A stretch of DNA of 64,000 bases, taken from assembly GCA_902801175.1 (NCBI GenBank), contig CADCHF010000009.1, forward strand, positions 32,495 to 96,494. The letters are read 5' to 3'. A program made the position numbers and the translations under genes. Numbering within the stretch: the first letter of the stretch is position 1; the number at the start of each line of letters is the position of its first letter. This DNA is from an uncultured Coriobacteriaceae bacterium (lineage in GTDB: Bacteria > Actinomycetota > Coriobacteriia > Coriobacteriales > Atopobiaceae). Under the pieces are notes generated by a model. It was not told the origin of the DNA. It did not search any database and saw nothing but the letters and a program-made list of their open reading frames with translations. Of the stretch, positions 34,992-42,908 are shown piece by piece.

Positions 34992-36055
34992 TGAGCGACT
35001 ACAAGCCCATCGTGGGCATCTCGATGGGTGACCCCGCGGGCAACGGCCCCGAGATCACCGTCAAGGCCCTCTCCGACCCCACGCTCTACGACCGCTGCCG
35101 TCCCATCGTGGTGGGCGACTACAAGATGATCGAGCAGGCCAAGGGCTTTGTGAACCATCCCGAGATCGTGGTCAACCCGGTTTCGAGCGTGGCCGACGCC
35201 AAGTTTGAGGCGGGCACCATCGACGTGTACCAGCTCGACCTTATTGAGGACGTCTCCAAGTTCCAGCTGGCCACCGTGTCGGCCGAGGGCGGCAACGCCG
35301 CGTTCCAGAGCGTCAAGCGCCTCATTGAGCTGGCCATGGACGGCGAGGTTGACGCCACCGTCACCAACGCCCTCAACAAGGAGGCCATGAACCTGGCCCT
35401 TGCACCCGAGGGCATGCACTTTGACGGCCACACCGAGATCTATGCCACCTACACGGGCACCAAGAAGTACTGCATGATGCTCGCCCATCACGACTTCCGC
35501 GTGGCGCACGTGTCCACGCACGTGAGCCTGCGCGAGGCATGCGACCGCGTTAAGACCCCGCGCGTGCTTGAGGTCATCGAGCTTGCCAACCAGGCCATGC
35601 TCGACCTGGGCATCGAGAACCCGCGCGTGGCAGTGGCCGGCCTCAACCCCCACTGCGGCGAGAACGGCCTCTTTGGCCGCGAGGAGATCGAGGAGATTGC
35701 CCCCGCCATCGAGATCGCCAAGGCGCGCGGCATCAACGCCATTGGCCCCATCCCGCCCGACTCGGTCTTCTCCGAGATGAACGGCGGCTGGTACGACGTC
35801 ACGGTGTGCATGTACCACGACCAGGGTCATATCCCCACCAAGGTGCTGGGCTTCGTCATTGACCGTGCCACCAACCAGTGGAAGGCCGTTGAGGGCGTCA
35901 ACATCACCCTTGGTCTGCCCATCATCCGTACCTCCGTTGACCACGGAACGGGCTTTGCGCTGGTGGGCAAGGGCACCTCTAACGAGCTGAGCCTGGTGAA
36001 CGCCATCGACTACGCACTGCGCATGGCAGCTGGACGCGCGGCCAAGAAGGCCTAA
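34991..36055 (+). CDS. PdxA2-like 4-phospho acid-sugar dehydrogenase
   Basis: A 354-residue member of the PdxA family. It has the start VGISMGDPAGNGPEI, the metal/substrate His motifs FDGHTEIYA and THVSLREAC, AGLNPHCGENGLFG, and MYHDQGHIPTKV with PIIRTSVDHGTGFALVGKG at the end. PdxA in B6 synthesis and PdxA2 in threonate/erythronate catabolism share these. The pairing with a DUF1537 kinase favours PdxA2, which oxidises 4-phospho-threonate or -erythronate with NAD and releases CO2 to give dihydroxyacetone phosphate. It overlaps the aldolase gene by one base. A hairpin follows before the permease. Confidence 0.88.
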   Translation: MSDYKPIVGISMGDPAGNGPEITVKALSDPTLYDRCRPIVVGDYKMIEQAKGFVNHPEIVVNPVSSVADAKFEAGTIDVYQLDLIEDVSKFQLATVSAEGGNAAFQSVKRLIELAMDGEVDATVTNALNKEAMNLALAPEGMHFDGHTEIYATYTGTKKYCMMLAHHDFRVAHVSTHVSLREACDRVKTPRVLEVIELANQAMLDLGIENPRVAVAGLNPHCGENGLFGREEIEEIAPAIEIAKARGINAIGPIPPDSVFSEMNGGWYDVTVCMYHDQGHIPTKVLGFVIDRATNQWKAVEGVNITLGLPIIRTSVDHGTGFALVGKGTSNELSLVNAIDYALRMAAGRAAKKA

Positions 36056-36106
36056 CGCCTGACATGTTTGGGCCAAAGCCGGCCCGACCCATCTTTTGGT
36101 ACCAAG

Positions 36107-36130
36107 CGGAGGGGCACCGGAGCCCCTCCG
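36107..36130 (+). terminator. Hairpin between the PdxA2-like gene and the permease
   Basis: CGGAGGGGC (36107-36115) pairs perfectly with GCCCCTCCG (36122-36130) over a 6-base loop. No T-run; likely an mRNA processing or attenuation site inside the operon. Confidence 0.45.
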
Positions 36131-36173
36131 TAGGGAGAGCCTTGTCAAAAAGAGAAGGAAGGATCTGATAACG

Positions 36174-37481
36174 ATGACAATGCAAATGATCTTGGCATTG
36201 CTGACACTCGTGATCATGCTCGCGCTGATCATGTTTGACGTCATGCCGTTTGGTGCGCCCCCGATCTTTGCGAGCCTGCTGCTCGTGATCTTCGGTCAGC
36301 TCTTTGGCGCCGACTGGGAGGTACAGTGGGACATGCCCTACGCGTTTGCTGGCTTCACCAACGCAAGCGTGTGGATGGTAGCGTTCTTCATGGTGGTTAT
36401 GGCCGCCGTGCAAAAGACGAGCCTCATTGCCGGTGTTAAGACCTCCATGGGCAACCTCGTGACCAAGGGCGGCTTCAAGAGCTACCTGCTGCTCGTCCTT
36501 CTGGTCATGCTCGGCTGCACCCTTGCTGGTGGCGGCTCCACTGGTTACTACGTGCTCATCCTCTCGCTGGTAGCAACCCTGCCCTACAACGAGGAGTTCC
36601 CTACCTCCAAGCTGCTCATGCCGCTGGGCTTTGCAACCAACCACCCGCTCATCCCCATCAACGTTGCCCTGCAGTTTGGTCTGGCCACCACCGTTCTTGA
36701 GTCCGCTAACTTTGCCACGACCGACTTCACCATGTTCAAGTTTGCTCTGGTGACCTTCGCCCTCTCCATCGGCTTCCTCATCAGCGCCGTCTTGGGCTGG
36801 AAGCTCCTGCCGAGCCACCCCATCGCTGACGCCACCGAGGAGCAGAAGGCCAACCGTGACGCTGCCTCCGAGACCATGGATCCCGGCAAGGAGAAGATCA
36901 CCGTTGCCCTGTTCATCATCTCCGTCATCGCCATGATGCTTATGAGCCAGCTCGGCAACATTGCCTACGTGGTGCCTGGCCTCTGCGCCTTCGCTCTCAT
37001 GCTCATGGGTGTCGTGAGCTGGAAGGAGTTCCGCGACAACATCTTTGCACCCGTCATCCTCATGATGGCTGGCGTTATCCCCGTGGCCAACGCTCTTGCC
37101 GACTCCGGCCTCAGCGCCATGATCGGTGAGGCCGTGGCAGGCGTCGCTGGTGGTTGGTCGCCGTTCCTGATTGTCTTCGTGTTCTCGCTGCTCACCTCCA
37201 CCTGCGCCACCTTCACCGGCTCCAACATTGGTTCCGCGTTCATCTTCTGCCCCATCGCCGTTGCCACCTGCATCCAGCTTGGTGTTAGCCCGCTGGCTGC
37301 CTGCGCCGCCGTCATGCTGTCCGCCTGGCAGGGTGGCTACATGCCCGTTGACGGTCTGCCGGCCATGATCTACGGCATGGGCAAGTACTCGCTGCCCGAG
37401 TTCTGGAAGTTCACCGTGCCCATGTACTTCATCCGCATTGCCGCGATGTCGCTGGGTGCCGTGCTGGTCTTCCCGATGTAA
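36174..37481 (+). CDS. SLC13/CitM-type anion permease
   Basis: A 435-residue membrane protein with about 11-12 hydrophobic segments. It has the hairpin-like TLAGGGSTGYYVLIL (near 115) and LTSTCATFTGSNIGSAF (near 345) stretches, which resemble the repeated substrate-binding loops of the ion-transporter superfamily (divalent-anion:Na+ symporters and citrate/gluconate permeases). It would import an organic anion, presumably the acid sugar used by the operon. ATG 36174 follows AAGGAAGGA; nearby ATGs at 36180 and 36186 are possible. Hairpins on both sides (36107-36130 and 37499-37532) suggest that its mRNA segment is processed separately. The substrate is inferred from context only. Confidence 0.8.
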   Translation: MTMQMILALLTLVIMLALIMFDVMPFGAPPIFASLLLVIFGQLFGADWEVQWDMPYAFAGFTNASVWMVAFFMVVMAAVQKTSLIAGVKTSMGNLVTKGGFKSYLLLVLLVMLGCTLAGGGSTGYYVLILSLVATLPYNEEFPTSKLLMPLGFATNHPLIPINVALQFGLATTVLESANFATTDFTMFKFALVTFALSIGFLISAVLGWKLLPSHPIADATEEQKANRDAASETMDPGKEKITVALFIISVIAMMLMSQLGNIAYVVPGLCAFALMLMGVVSWKEFRDNIFAPVILMMAGVIPVANALADSGLSAMIGEAVAGVAGGWSPFLIVFVFSLLTSTCATFTGSNIGSAFIFCPIAVATCIQLGVSPLAACAAVMLSAWQGGYMPVDGLPAMIYGMGKYSLPEFWKFTVPMYFIRIAAMSLGAVLVFPM

Positions 37482-37498
37482 GCCCCTTCCTTTCTTAA

Positions 37499-37532
37499 GG
37501 TGCCCCGTCCGCATTGGCTCGGGCGGGGCACC
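37499..37532 (+). terminator. Hairpin between the permease and the first esterase
   Basis: GGTGCCCCGTCCG (37499-37511) pairs with CGGGCGGGGCACC (37520-37532) over an 8-base loop, with one G-U pair. It lacks a T-run. Confidence 0.5.
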
Positions 37533-37587
37533 GCCCCAACGCTTTGACCCTGACCATCTGACTACTTTGAGCAAAGGACGTGAGGGA

Positions 37588-39141
37588 ATGCTTTGCACTG
37601 AGTACTGGAGCTATGTCTCTACCAGAGCCGGAAAGGATCCCGTTCGTACGGTCATCCTGTGCGCGCCAAGTGAGAGCGCGGGCTCGCTCGAGGCTGTTGC
37701 CAGCTTTGCTCGCGAGAGTGGTTGGATGGATGAGGTCGAGCGCGACGGCGGTGTGCTGCTGGCACCTGTGGTCGCCGACGGCTGGGACAGCGCTCCGGCA
37801 GACCTTGCTCGCGAGCTGTACCTACAGGCCCGTAGGGACCTTGTGACCCCTACGCGCACCTCTATTCCGGGCCGCGCCGGTGGCCTTTGGGCCTGGGAGA
37901 CGCTCATTACCTTGGTTGGCTACCAGGACGGTGCCACCCATGCGGCGGCACAGATGGTCGCGCACCCCTCGTTTGCGGCAGCATATGTGCTGGTTGACGG
38001 TGCAGCCCCCGACCTTGCCATTGGCAACGAGCTCTCTGACCACTGGCTGGTACCCCAGGCATCGGAGGCCTACCAGGTGCTCAATCGCCAGGTGTCGGTT
38101 GCCTGCTGGCTCATGGGCAGTTCTTGCAGCGAGGACCTTGAGGCGCATCTGCGTGCAGCCGGCGGTCCCAGCTGGAGCCTGCGCGTGTCGCCCGAGCTCA
38201 CGGGCACTGACCCGGCTTTGGCGGCGCTGGCCATGCGCGAGTTTGCCTGCCACGTGATTCGCTGGAAGAACGGGCCCGACGGTGAGCTTGCCTGGCATCA
38301 GAGCCGCCAGGAGTTCTACTTGGACGGCCGCTTTGAGCATCGCGTGGTTGAGCTGGGCTTTAACACCTACCACTATGGCCTGCACCTTCCCTGCGGCATG
38401 AGTCGCGAGGACGTGCGCGGGCTTCCGCTGGTCATATCCATCCACGGCAGGGGAGAGCCCTCCTACCTGTTTGCCGACAAGAACGGCTGGGAGGCCCTGG
38501 CCGATGAGACGGGCGCCTTTATAGTTGCCGTGCCCGACTCCCCGGGCAACATCTGGAGCGCCGAGCGTGACGCCGAGGTGCTCGAGCGCCTGATTGACGA
38601 CGTGGCAGATGCCTATGGCTGCGATCGCACTCGCGTGTACGCAACGGGCTTCTCCAACGGCGGCGCCTACACCTGCCAGCAGGCGAGCTCGCGCCCCTGG
38701 CTCTTTGCGGCCGCCTCGCCCTGGAACGCCCCGAGCGCCGAGGCCATCAACGGCAGCAACATGGGCCCGTACTTCTATCATCCAAGCTTTGCCACGGCGG
38801 GCTACGAGATGCCCTTCTTTGTGTGCACGGGCGATTCTGACGACAAGGGCGTGACCGACCGCACGGCCGACCTCGACGTGCTGCTGCCTCCCAACGGCTG
38901 CGCGCGAGAGAACGAGCAGGTGTGGGACGGCACCAACTGCTACACCGCCGAACGCGGCTACACGCAGGGCGAGCGACTGTGCACTCGAGCGTTTGCCAAC
39001 GCCGAGGGCAGCGTGCGCGTCTGCCTGACCGTGGCTCGCGACATGCCCCACGGCGCCATTGCTGACGAGGCGCGTGCCGCCTGGGCGTTCATGAGTCGTT
39101 TCAAGAGGTCCGCCGGTTCAAAGAGGGTCGAGGAGGTCTAG
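37588..39141 (+). CDS. Duplicated-domain alpha/beta-hydrolase (esterase), first copy
   Basis: A 517-residue cytoplasmic protein; no signal peptide. The C-terminal half (about 250-505) is a PHB-depolymerase/feruloyl-esterase-like hydrolase with oxyanion segment SIHGRGEPS, nucleophile Ser356 in GFSNGG, and a candidate acid/His in GDSDDKG and DMPHGAI. The N-terminal half (about 20-225) looks like a second hydrolase core in which the elbow reads GRAGG, with Ala where the Ser should be, so it is probably inactive. ATG 37588 has AAAGGA 9 bases upstream. The next gene has the same two-domain plan. In this operon it may remove ester groups from the imported sugar acid; the substrate is unknown. Confidence 0.75.
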   Translation: MLCTEYWSYVSTRAGKDPVRTVILCAPSESAGSLEAVASFARESGWMDEVERDGGVLLAPVVADGWDSAPADLARELYLQARRDLVTPTRTSIPGRAGGLWAWETLITLVGYQDGATHAAAQMVAHPSFAAAYVLVDGAAPDLAIGNELSDHWLVPQASEAYQVLNRQVSVACWLMGSSCSEDLEAHLRAAGGPSWSLRVSPELTGTDPALAALAMREFACHVIRWKNGPDGELAWHQSRQEFYLDGRFEHRVVELGFNTYHYGLHLPCGMSREDVRGLPLVISIHGRGEPSYLFADKNGWEALADETGAFIVAVPDSPGNIWSAERDAEVLERLIDDVADAYGCDRTRVYATGFSNGGAYTCQQASSRPWLFAAASPWNAPSAEAINGSNMGPYFYHPSFATAGYEMPFFVCTGDSDDKGVTDRTADLDVLLPPNGCARENEQVWDGTNCYTAERGYTQGERLCTRAFANAEGSVRVCLTVARDMPHGAIADEARAAWAFMSRFKRSAGSKRVEEV

Positions 39142-39143
39142 CA

Positions 39144-40940
39144 ATGCGCAAGGACATGAATCCCCTGGTCAGCAAATCGCCCTTTGCGGGCACGCTCGTC
39201 GAGGAGCAGGTGCCGGGAGCCACATCGGGCAACCTCAACCCCGAGAACAACGTCGAGACGGGCAGGGGCCAGGACCGCACCATGTTCGTCTATGTCCCAA
39301 GGAGCGGCTGCCCGCATCCCAAGCAGACCAAAGTGCTGATGGTGCTGCGCGACGAGGCGACGCTCGAGAGCGCCCAGGAGCTGCTTGACGGTCTGGGTAT
39401 TGCCGAGCTTGCCGAGGAGGGGCACTTTGTCGTGGTCTTCCCCAACCCGCTTGCCGATGGTTGGAACTACAGCCTGGACGAGGCACGCGAGGACGACGCT
39501 GCCTTCATCGTGCGCTGCTTTGCGGCACTTCCGGCCTCTAAGGGTGGCGTTGCTGGCTTCAATGGCATGATCTGCCACTTGGCCACCACGCCGGCAAGCT
39601 CTGCGATGGCGGCCTCGCTCGCGCTGACGCGCCCGCTCGATGCCGCAGCCCTCATGCTGGGCTCCTTCCCCCAGGGCTACCAGCTTCCAGAGGCCCCGCA
39701 TGCCCAGCAGGTCGCATGGACCTATGCGTACAACGCCGAGTTTGAGAAGTGGGTGTCGGAGGTCGACGCTGCCCATGTGCTGAGCGTCCCCGCCAAGGGC
39801 ATCTCGCGCCTCGCCAACGAAAACAATCCCGCCGTGGCGCTCTACTGCTCGGGCTCGGGGCTGACCCGCGAGGTGGTGGCCAGCGCGTGGGACTACATGT
39901 TTGAGGACGTGCGCCGTTGGCGCAACGACACCTTTGGCATCTTTGAGCCGCGTCCCGACTTTAACGCACTGGGCTTTGTGGCACACGTGGCCGACACGAG
40001 CCTTGGCCTGACCGACGGGCTGCCCCGCACCTGGTACGAGTACGTGCCCGAGCGCCTGCGCGGCTCCTCAGAGCCCCTGCCGCTCGTCTTCTACCTGCAT
40101 GGCATCAACTGCTGTGGCCTCTACGGCGCCGAGCAGAGCGGCTGGATCAAGCTTGCGGAGCGCGACGGCCTCGCGGTGGTCTTCCCCGACGCCACGATCG
40201 AGGACCGCTGGAACGGCTGGGACGATCGCCGTCTGCCGAGCGACATGGACTACATCCTCGCGCTCATCGAGCACATGGCGAGCCTCGTTCCCATCGACCG
40301 CCGTCGCATCTACGTGTCGGGCTTCTCCATGGGCTCCATGATGACCAATGCGCTTGCGTCGTCGTATCCCGAGGTCTTTGCCGGTGCTGTGGCGCTCAAC
40401 GGTCCACATGTGAGCTACCTGGAGACGCTTGACGAGAGCAAGGCCGGGCTCATTGCCTTCAACCCGCGCTCTCGGCTCAAGGACCTGGAGCCGTCAAGCG
40501 CCGCGACCTCGCCAACGCGCGAGCTCTCCAACCGGAAGAAGCAGGCCTACGACTACCGCATGCCGCTTGTGCAGTTTGCCGGCATGGTTGACCCCATGGG
40601 CATGCCCAAGGGCAGGACCTGGCCGCTGACCGCCGAGGACAAGAGCGACTGGTCGTGGGCAAAAAACCTTAGCTACTGGCTTGGCTACAACGCCTCGGGC
40701 GAGCAGGCCTTTGACGCCAAGACTCCTTCGGGCTTTGCCTCGAGCACCCTTGAGCACGTCGACCCGCGCTTTTGGGTGCAGGGATGGGAGTCCACAGACG
40801 AGGGAAGCCCCATTTACTACCGCTTTGTCACGGTCGAGAGGCTTGCGCATGCGGTTGACCCACGTGCCATAGCCCTCGGCTGGGAGTACGTGAAGCGCTG
40901 GGCTCGCGAGGCCGACGGAAGCATCACGTACCTGGGATAA
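39144..40940 (+). CDS. Duplicated-domain alpha/beta-hydrolase (esterase), second copy
   Basis: A 598-residue paralogue of the preceding gene, starting 2 bases after its stop. The C-terminal half (about 270-590) has oxyanion region FYLHGINCC, nucleophile Ser395 in GFSMGS and a late His in RLAHAVDP. The N-terminal half is a hydrolase-like core whose elbow reads GFNGM, with Asn in place of Ser, so only the C-terminal site should work. No signal peptide is present, which is unusual for feruloyl- or PHB-depolymerase-type enzymes and argues for an imported, small esterified substrate. The pair may differ in acyl or lactone specificity. Confidence 0.75.
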   Translation: MRKDMNPLVSKSPFAGTLVEEQVPGATSGNLNPENNVETGRGQDRTMFVYVPRSGCPHPKQTKVLMVLRDEATLESAQELLDGLGIAELAEEGHFVVVFPNPLADGWNYSLDEAREDDAAFIVRCFAALPASKGGVAGFNGMICHLATTPASSAMAASLALTRPLDAAALMLGSFPQGYQLPEAPHAQQVAWTYAYNAEFEKWVSEVDAAHVLSVPAKGISRLANENNPAVALYCSGSGLTREVVASAWDYMFEDVRRWRNDTFGIFEPRPDFNALGFVAHVADTSLGLTDGLPRTWYEYVPERLRGSSEPLPLVFYLHGINCCGLYGAEQSGWIKLAERDGLAVVFPDATIEDRWNGWDDRRLPSDMDYILALIEHMASLVPIDRRRIYVSGFSMGSMMTNALASSYPEVFAGAVALNGPHVSYLETLDESKAGLIAFNPRSRLKDLEPSSAATSPTRELSNRKKQAYDYRMPLVQFAGMVDPMGMPKGRTWPLTAEDKSDWSWAKNLSYWLGYNASGEQAFDAKTPSGFASSTLEHVDPRFWVQGWESTDEGSPIYYRFVTVERLAHAVDPRAIALGWEYVKRWAREADGSITYLG

Positions 40941-40981
40941 GACTGGCCAATACAAATCTCAAAAGGGAAGGGGGACCAGAG

Positions 40982-41425
40982 ATGATCGTTGACAGCATTG
41001 AGCACGTGCGTGACTACGCCCCGCTGCTTCCGTGCCTCGAGGCCGGGCTTGCGGCCATGGGCGACGGCAAGGCGCTCGAGGTTGGTCGGCATGAGTTTGA
41101 GGGCGGCTTCCTGCTGGTGCAGGAGGGCGAGACGATGCCTCTTGAGGAGGGCACCTTTGAGGCGCACCGCAAGTTCATCGACGTCCAGTTTGTGATCGAG
41201 GGTGCCGAGGAGATTGCCTGGCAGGAGTATGGCGACCTTGGCTGTGCCATCCCGTACGACGACGCGACCGACAAGGAGCGCCTGGACGGTTCTCGCGCCC
41301 ATCACATGATGGTGAGCGAGGGCATGTTCTGGGCTGCCTTCCCCCACGATGGGCACAAGGCCATCTCACATGTGAGCGAGCCCCATCACTACCGCAAGGT
41401 CGTCATGAAGCTGCCAGTCAGGTAA
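40982..41425 (+). CDS. YhcH/YjgK/YiaL family protein
   Basis: A 147-residue cupin-like protein of the family that includes YhcH of sialic-acid operons, YiaL and EbgC. The metal-site segments EAHRKFIDVQFVIEG, E-I-W pattern (EEIAWQEYGD), and FPHDGHKAISHVSEPHHYRKVV are typical. Members are thought to act on sugar anomers or sugar-acid intermediates, but the activity is poorly defined. AGGGAAGGGGG precedes the ATG. It lies between the esterases and the sialidase-fold gene in the same operon, which supports a sugar or sugar-acid substrate for the whole cluster. Confidence 0.85.
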   Translation: MIVDSIEHVRDYAPLLPCLEAGLAAMGDGKALEVGRHEFEGGFLLVQEGETMPLEEGTFEAHRKFIDVQFVIEGAEEIAWQEYGDLGCAIPYDDATDKERLDGSRAHHMMVSEGMFWAAFPHDGHKAISHVSEPHHYRKVVMKLPVR

Positions 41426-41504
41426 CGGTTCGGATGGCCTATCGCCACGCCGAATGGAAATAGCCCGCAAGGGCGAAGGAACGAGAGAGAAGAAAGGGAT
41501 CGAA

Positions 41505-42665
41505 ATGGCTATCAAGACACTCGACAGGCTCACCCCCGACGGACAGGTCTACTACGACTCCGAGATGCAGATCACCGAAGCCTTCGTCAACCCTGGCCCC
41601 TGGACCACGGCTCATGGCCCTGGCCTGCTTGAGACCCCCGCTGGCACCATCCTGTGCTGCTGGTTTGCCGGCACCTACGAGGGCGACACCGACATCAACG
41701 TGGTGGTGTCCCGCCTGGAGAAGGGCTCCGACAAGTGGAGCGAGCCGACCTACATCTCGCACGACGACGACCGCTCCGACCAGAACCCGTCGCTCTTCCT
41801 TGCTCCCAACGGCGAGATCTGGTGCATGTACACCTCGCAGCAGGGTCGTCAGCCCGGCAAGGACAACATGCAGTACACCGCACAGGTCAAGCGTCAGGTT
41901 TCCACCGACGACGGCCTGACCTGGAGCGAGCCCGAGATCATCTTCCCCGAGGAGGGCACCTTCTCGCGTCAGCCCATCCAGATTCTCTCCAACGGCCGCT
42001 GGATCTATGGCAACTGGCTGTGCACCGACAGCGCCAACGCTCTTGCTGGCGACCCCTCTGCCTTCCAGATCTCTGACGACGAGGGCAAGACCTGGCGTCA
42101 GGTCATGGTTCCCAACTCGTCCGGCCGCGTGCACCCGACCGTGGTCGAGCTCGAGGACGGCCACCTGGTGGAGTTCATGCGCTCCCGCGAGGCCGACTGG
42201 ATCTATCGCAGCGAGTCCTTCGACTACGGCGACACCTGGACCGAGCCCGTTCCCACCGTGCTGCCCAACAACAACTCTGGCATCTGCGCCATCAAGCTCG
42301 CGAGCGGCCGCATTGCCGTGACCTACAACCACTCCAGCGCTCCCGCCAGCTACACCAACCGTGGCGCATGGCCTGGCCTGCGTTGCCCCGTGAGCATCGC
42401 CCTCTCCGAGGACGGCGGCAAGACCTTCCCGCTGATCCGCCACATCGAGCGCGGCCAGGGCTATGTTGGCGACGAGAACAAGTCCAACAACATGCAGTAC
42501 GAGTACCCCTGCATCATGCAGGCCGCTGACGGCATGATTCACCTTGCCTACGCCTACGAGACCCGCAAGGGCGTCAAGTGGGTGACCCTCTCCGAGGAGG
42601 ACGTCATGGGCAAGACCCGCGGCGAGAGCACCTACAACCCGACCTCCGGCGAGGTTGCCAAGTAA
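41505..42665 (+). CDS. Cytoplasmic sialidase-fold (BNR/Asp-box) protein
   Basis: A 386-residue six-bladed propeller of the BNR_2 sialidase-like family. Four Asp-box repeats are visible: STDDGLTW, SDDEGKTW, SFDYGDTW and SEDGGKTF. The start AHGPGLLETPAGTILCCWFAGTYEG fits the group of sialidase-like proteins found in bacteria and plants. There is no signal peptide or wall anchor, so it is not a classical secreted sialidase. The Arg triad and Tyr nucleophile of GH33 cannot be assigned by eye. ATG 41505 follows AGAAAGGGA. As the last gene of the operon it may hydrolyse or lactonise an imported glycoside or sugar acid. Confidence 0.75.
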   Translation: MAIKTLDRLTPDGQVYYDSEMQITEAFVNPGPWTTAHGPGLLETPAGTILCCWFAGTYEGDTDINVVVSRLEKGSDKWSEPTYISHDDDRSDQNPSLFLAPNGEIWCMYTSQQGRQPGKDNMQYTAQVKRQVSTDDGLTWSEPEIIFPEEGTFSRQPIQILSNGRWIYGNWLCTDSANALAGDPSAFQISDDEGKTWRQVMVPNSSGRVHPTVVELEDGHLVEFMRSREADWIYRSESFDYGDTWTEPVPTVLPNNNSGICAIKLASGRIAVTYNHSSAPASYTNRGAWPGLRCPVSIALSEDGGKTFPLIRHIERGQGYVGDENKSNNMQYEYPCIMQAADGMIHLAYAYETRKGVKWVTLSEEDVMGKTRGESTYNPTSGEVAK

Positions 42666-42748
42666 TTGCCGCACTTTGAGGCCAGGCGTCGGACCGCTCC
42701 AGCCGGCACCTGGCTTCGTGCCCTCTAAGTAAGAGAATCGTCAATTGT

Positions 42749-42788
42749 GCCGCATTGACACGTGCGGCGATTTCCGTTGCGTTAGAAT
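42749..42788 (+). promoter_or_regulatory. Dyad over a TTGACA box upstream of the Ca2+-type ATPase
   Basis: GCCGCA-TTGACACG-TGCGGC (42749-42768) is a 6-bp-arm dyad that frames TTGACA (42755-42760). TAGAAT follows at 42783-42788, 22 bases downstream, which is longer than a normal spacer. Possible regulated promoter of the ATPase gene. Confidence 0.3.
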
Positions 42789-42908
42789 AGCTGCACGTAC
42801 GTGGCGGCCTTTTTCGACAGTCTTGATGAGCCCTTGCCCCTCCTGGGGAATTATGATCGGGAATCATTCTGTCTGGCCGCATAAGGATCACAGACCCAGG
42901 AGGAAGCT

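Noticed and set aside
34991..36055. Naming the PdxA-like gene pdxA for vitamin B6 synthesis
   Set aside because: No other B6 biosynthesis gene is nearby, and the pairing with a DUF1537 kinase fits the PdxA2 catabolic branch better.
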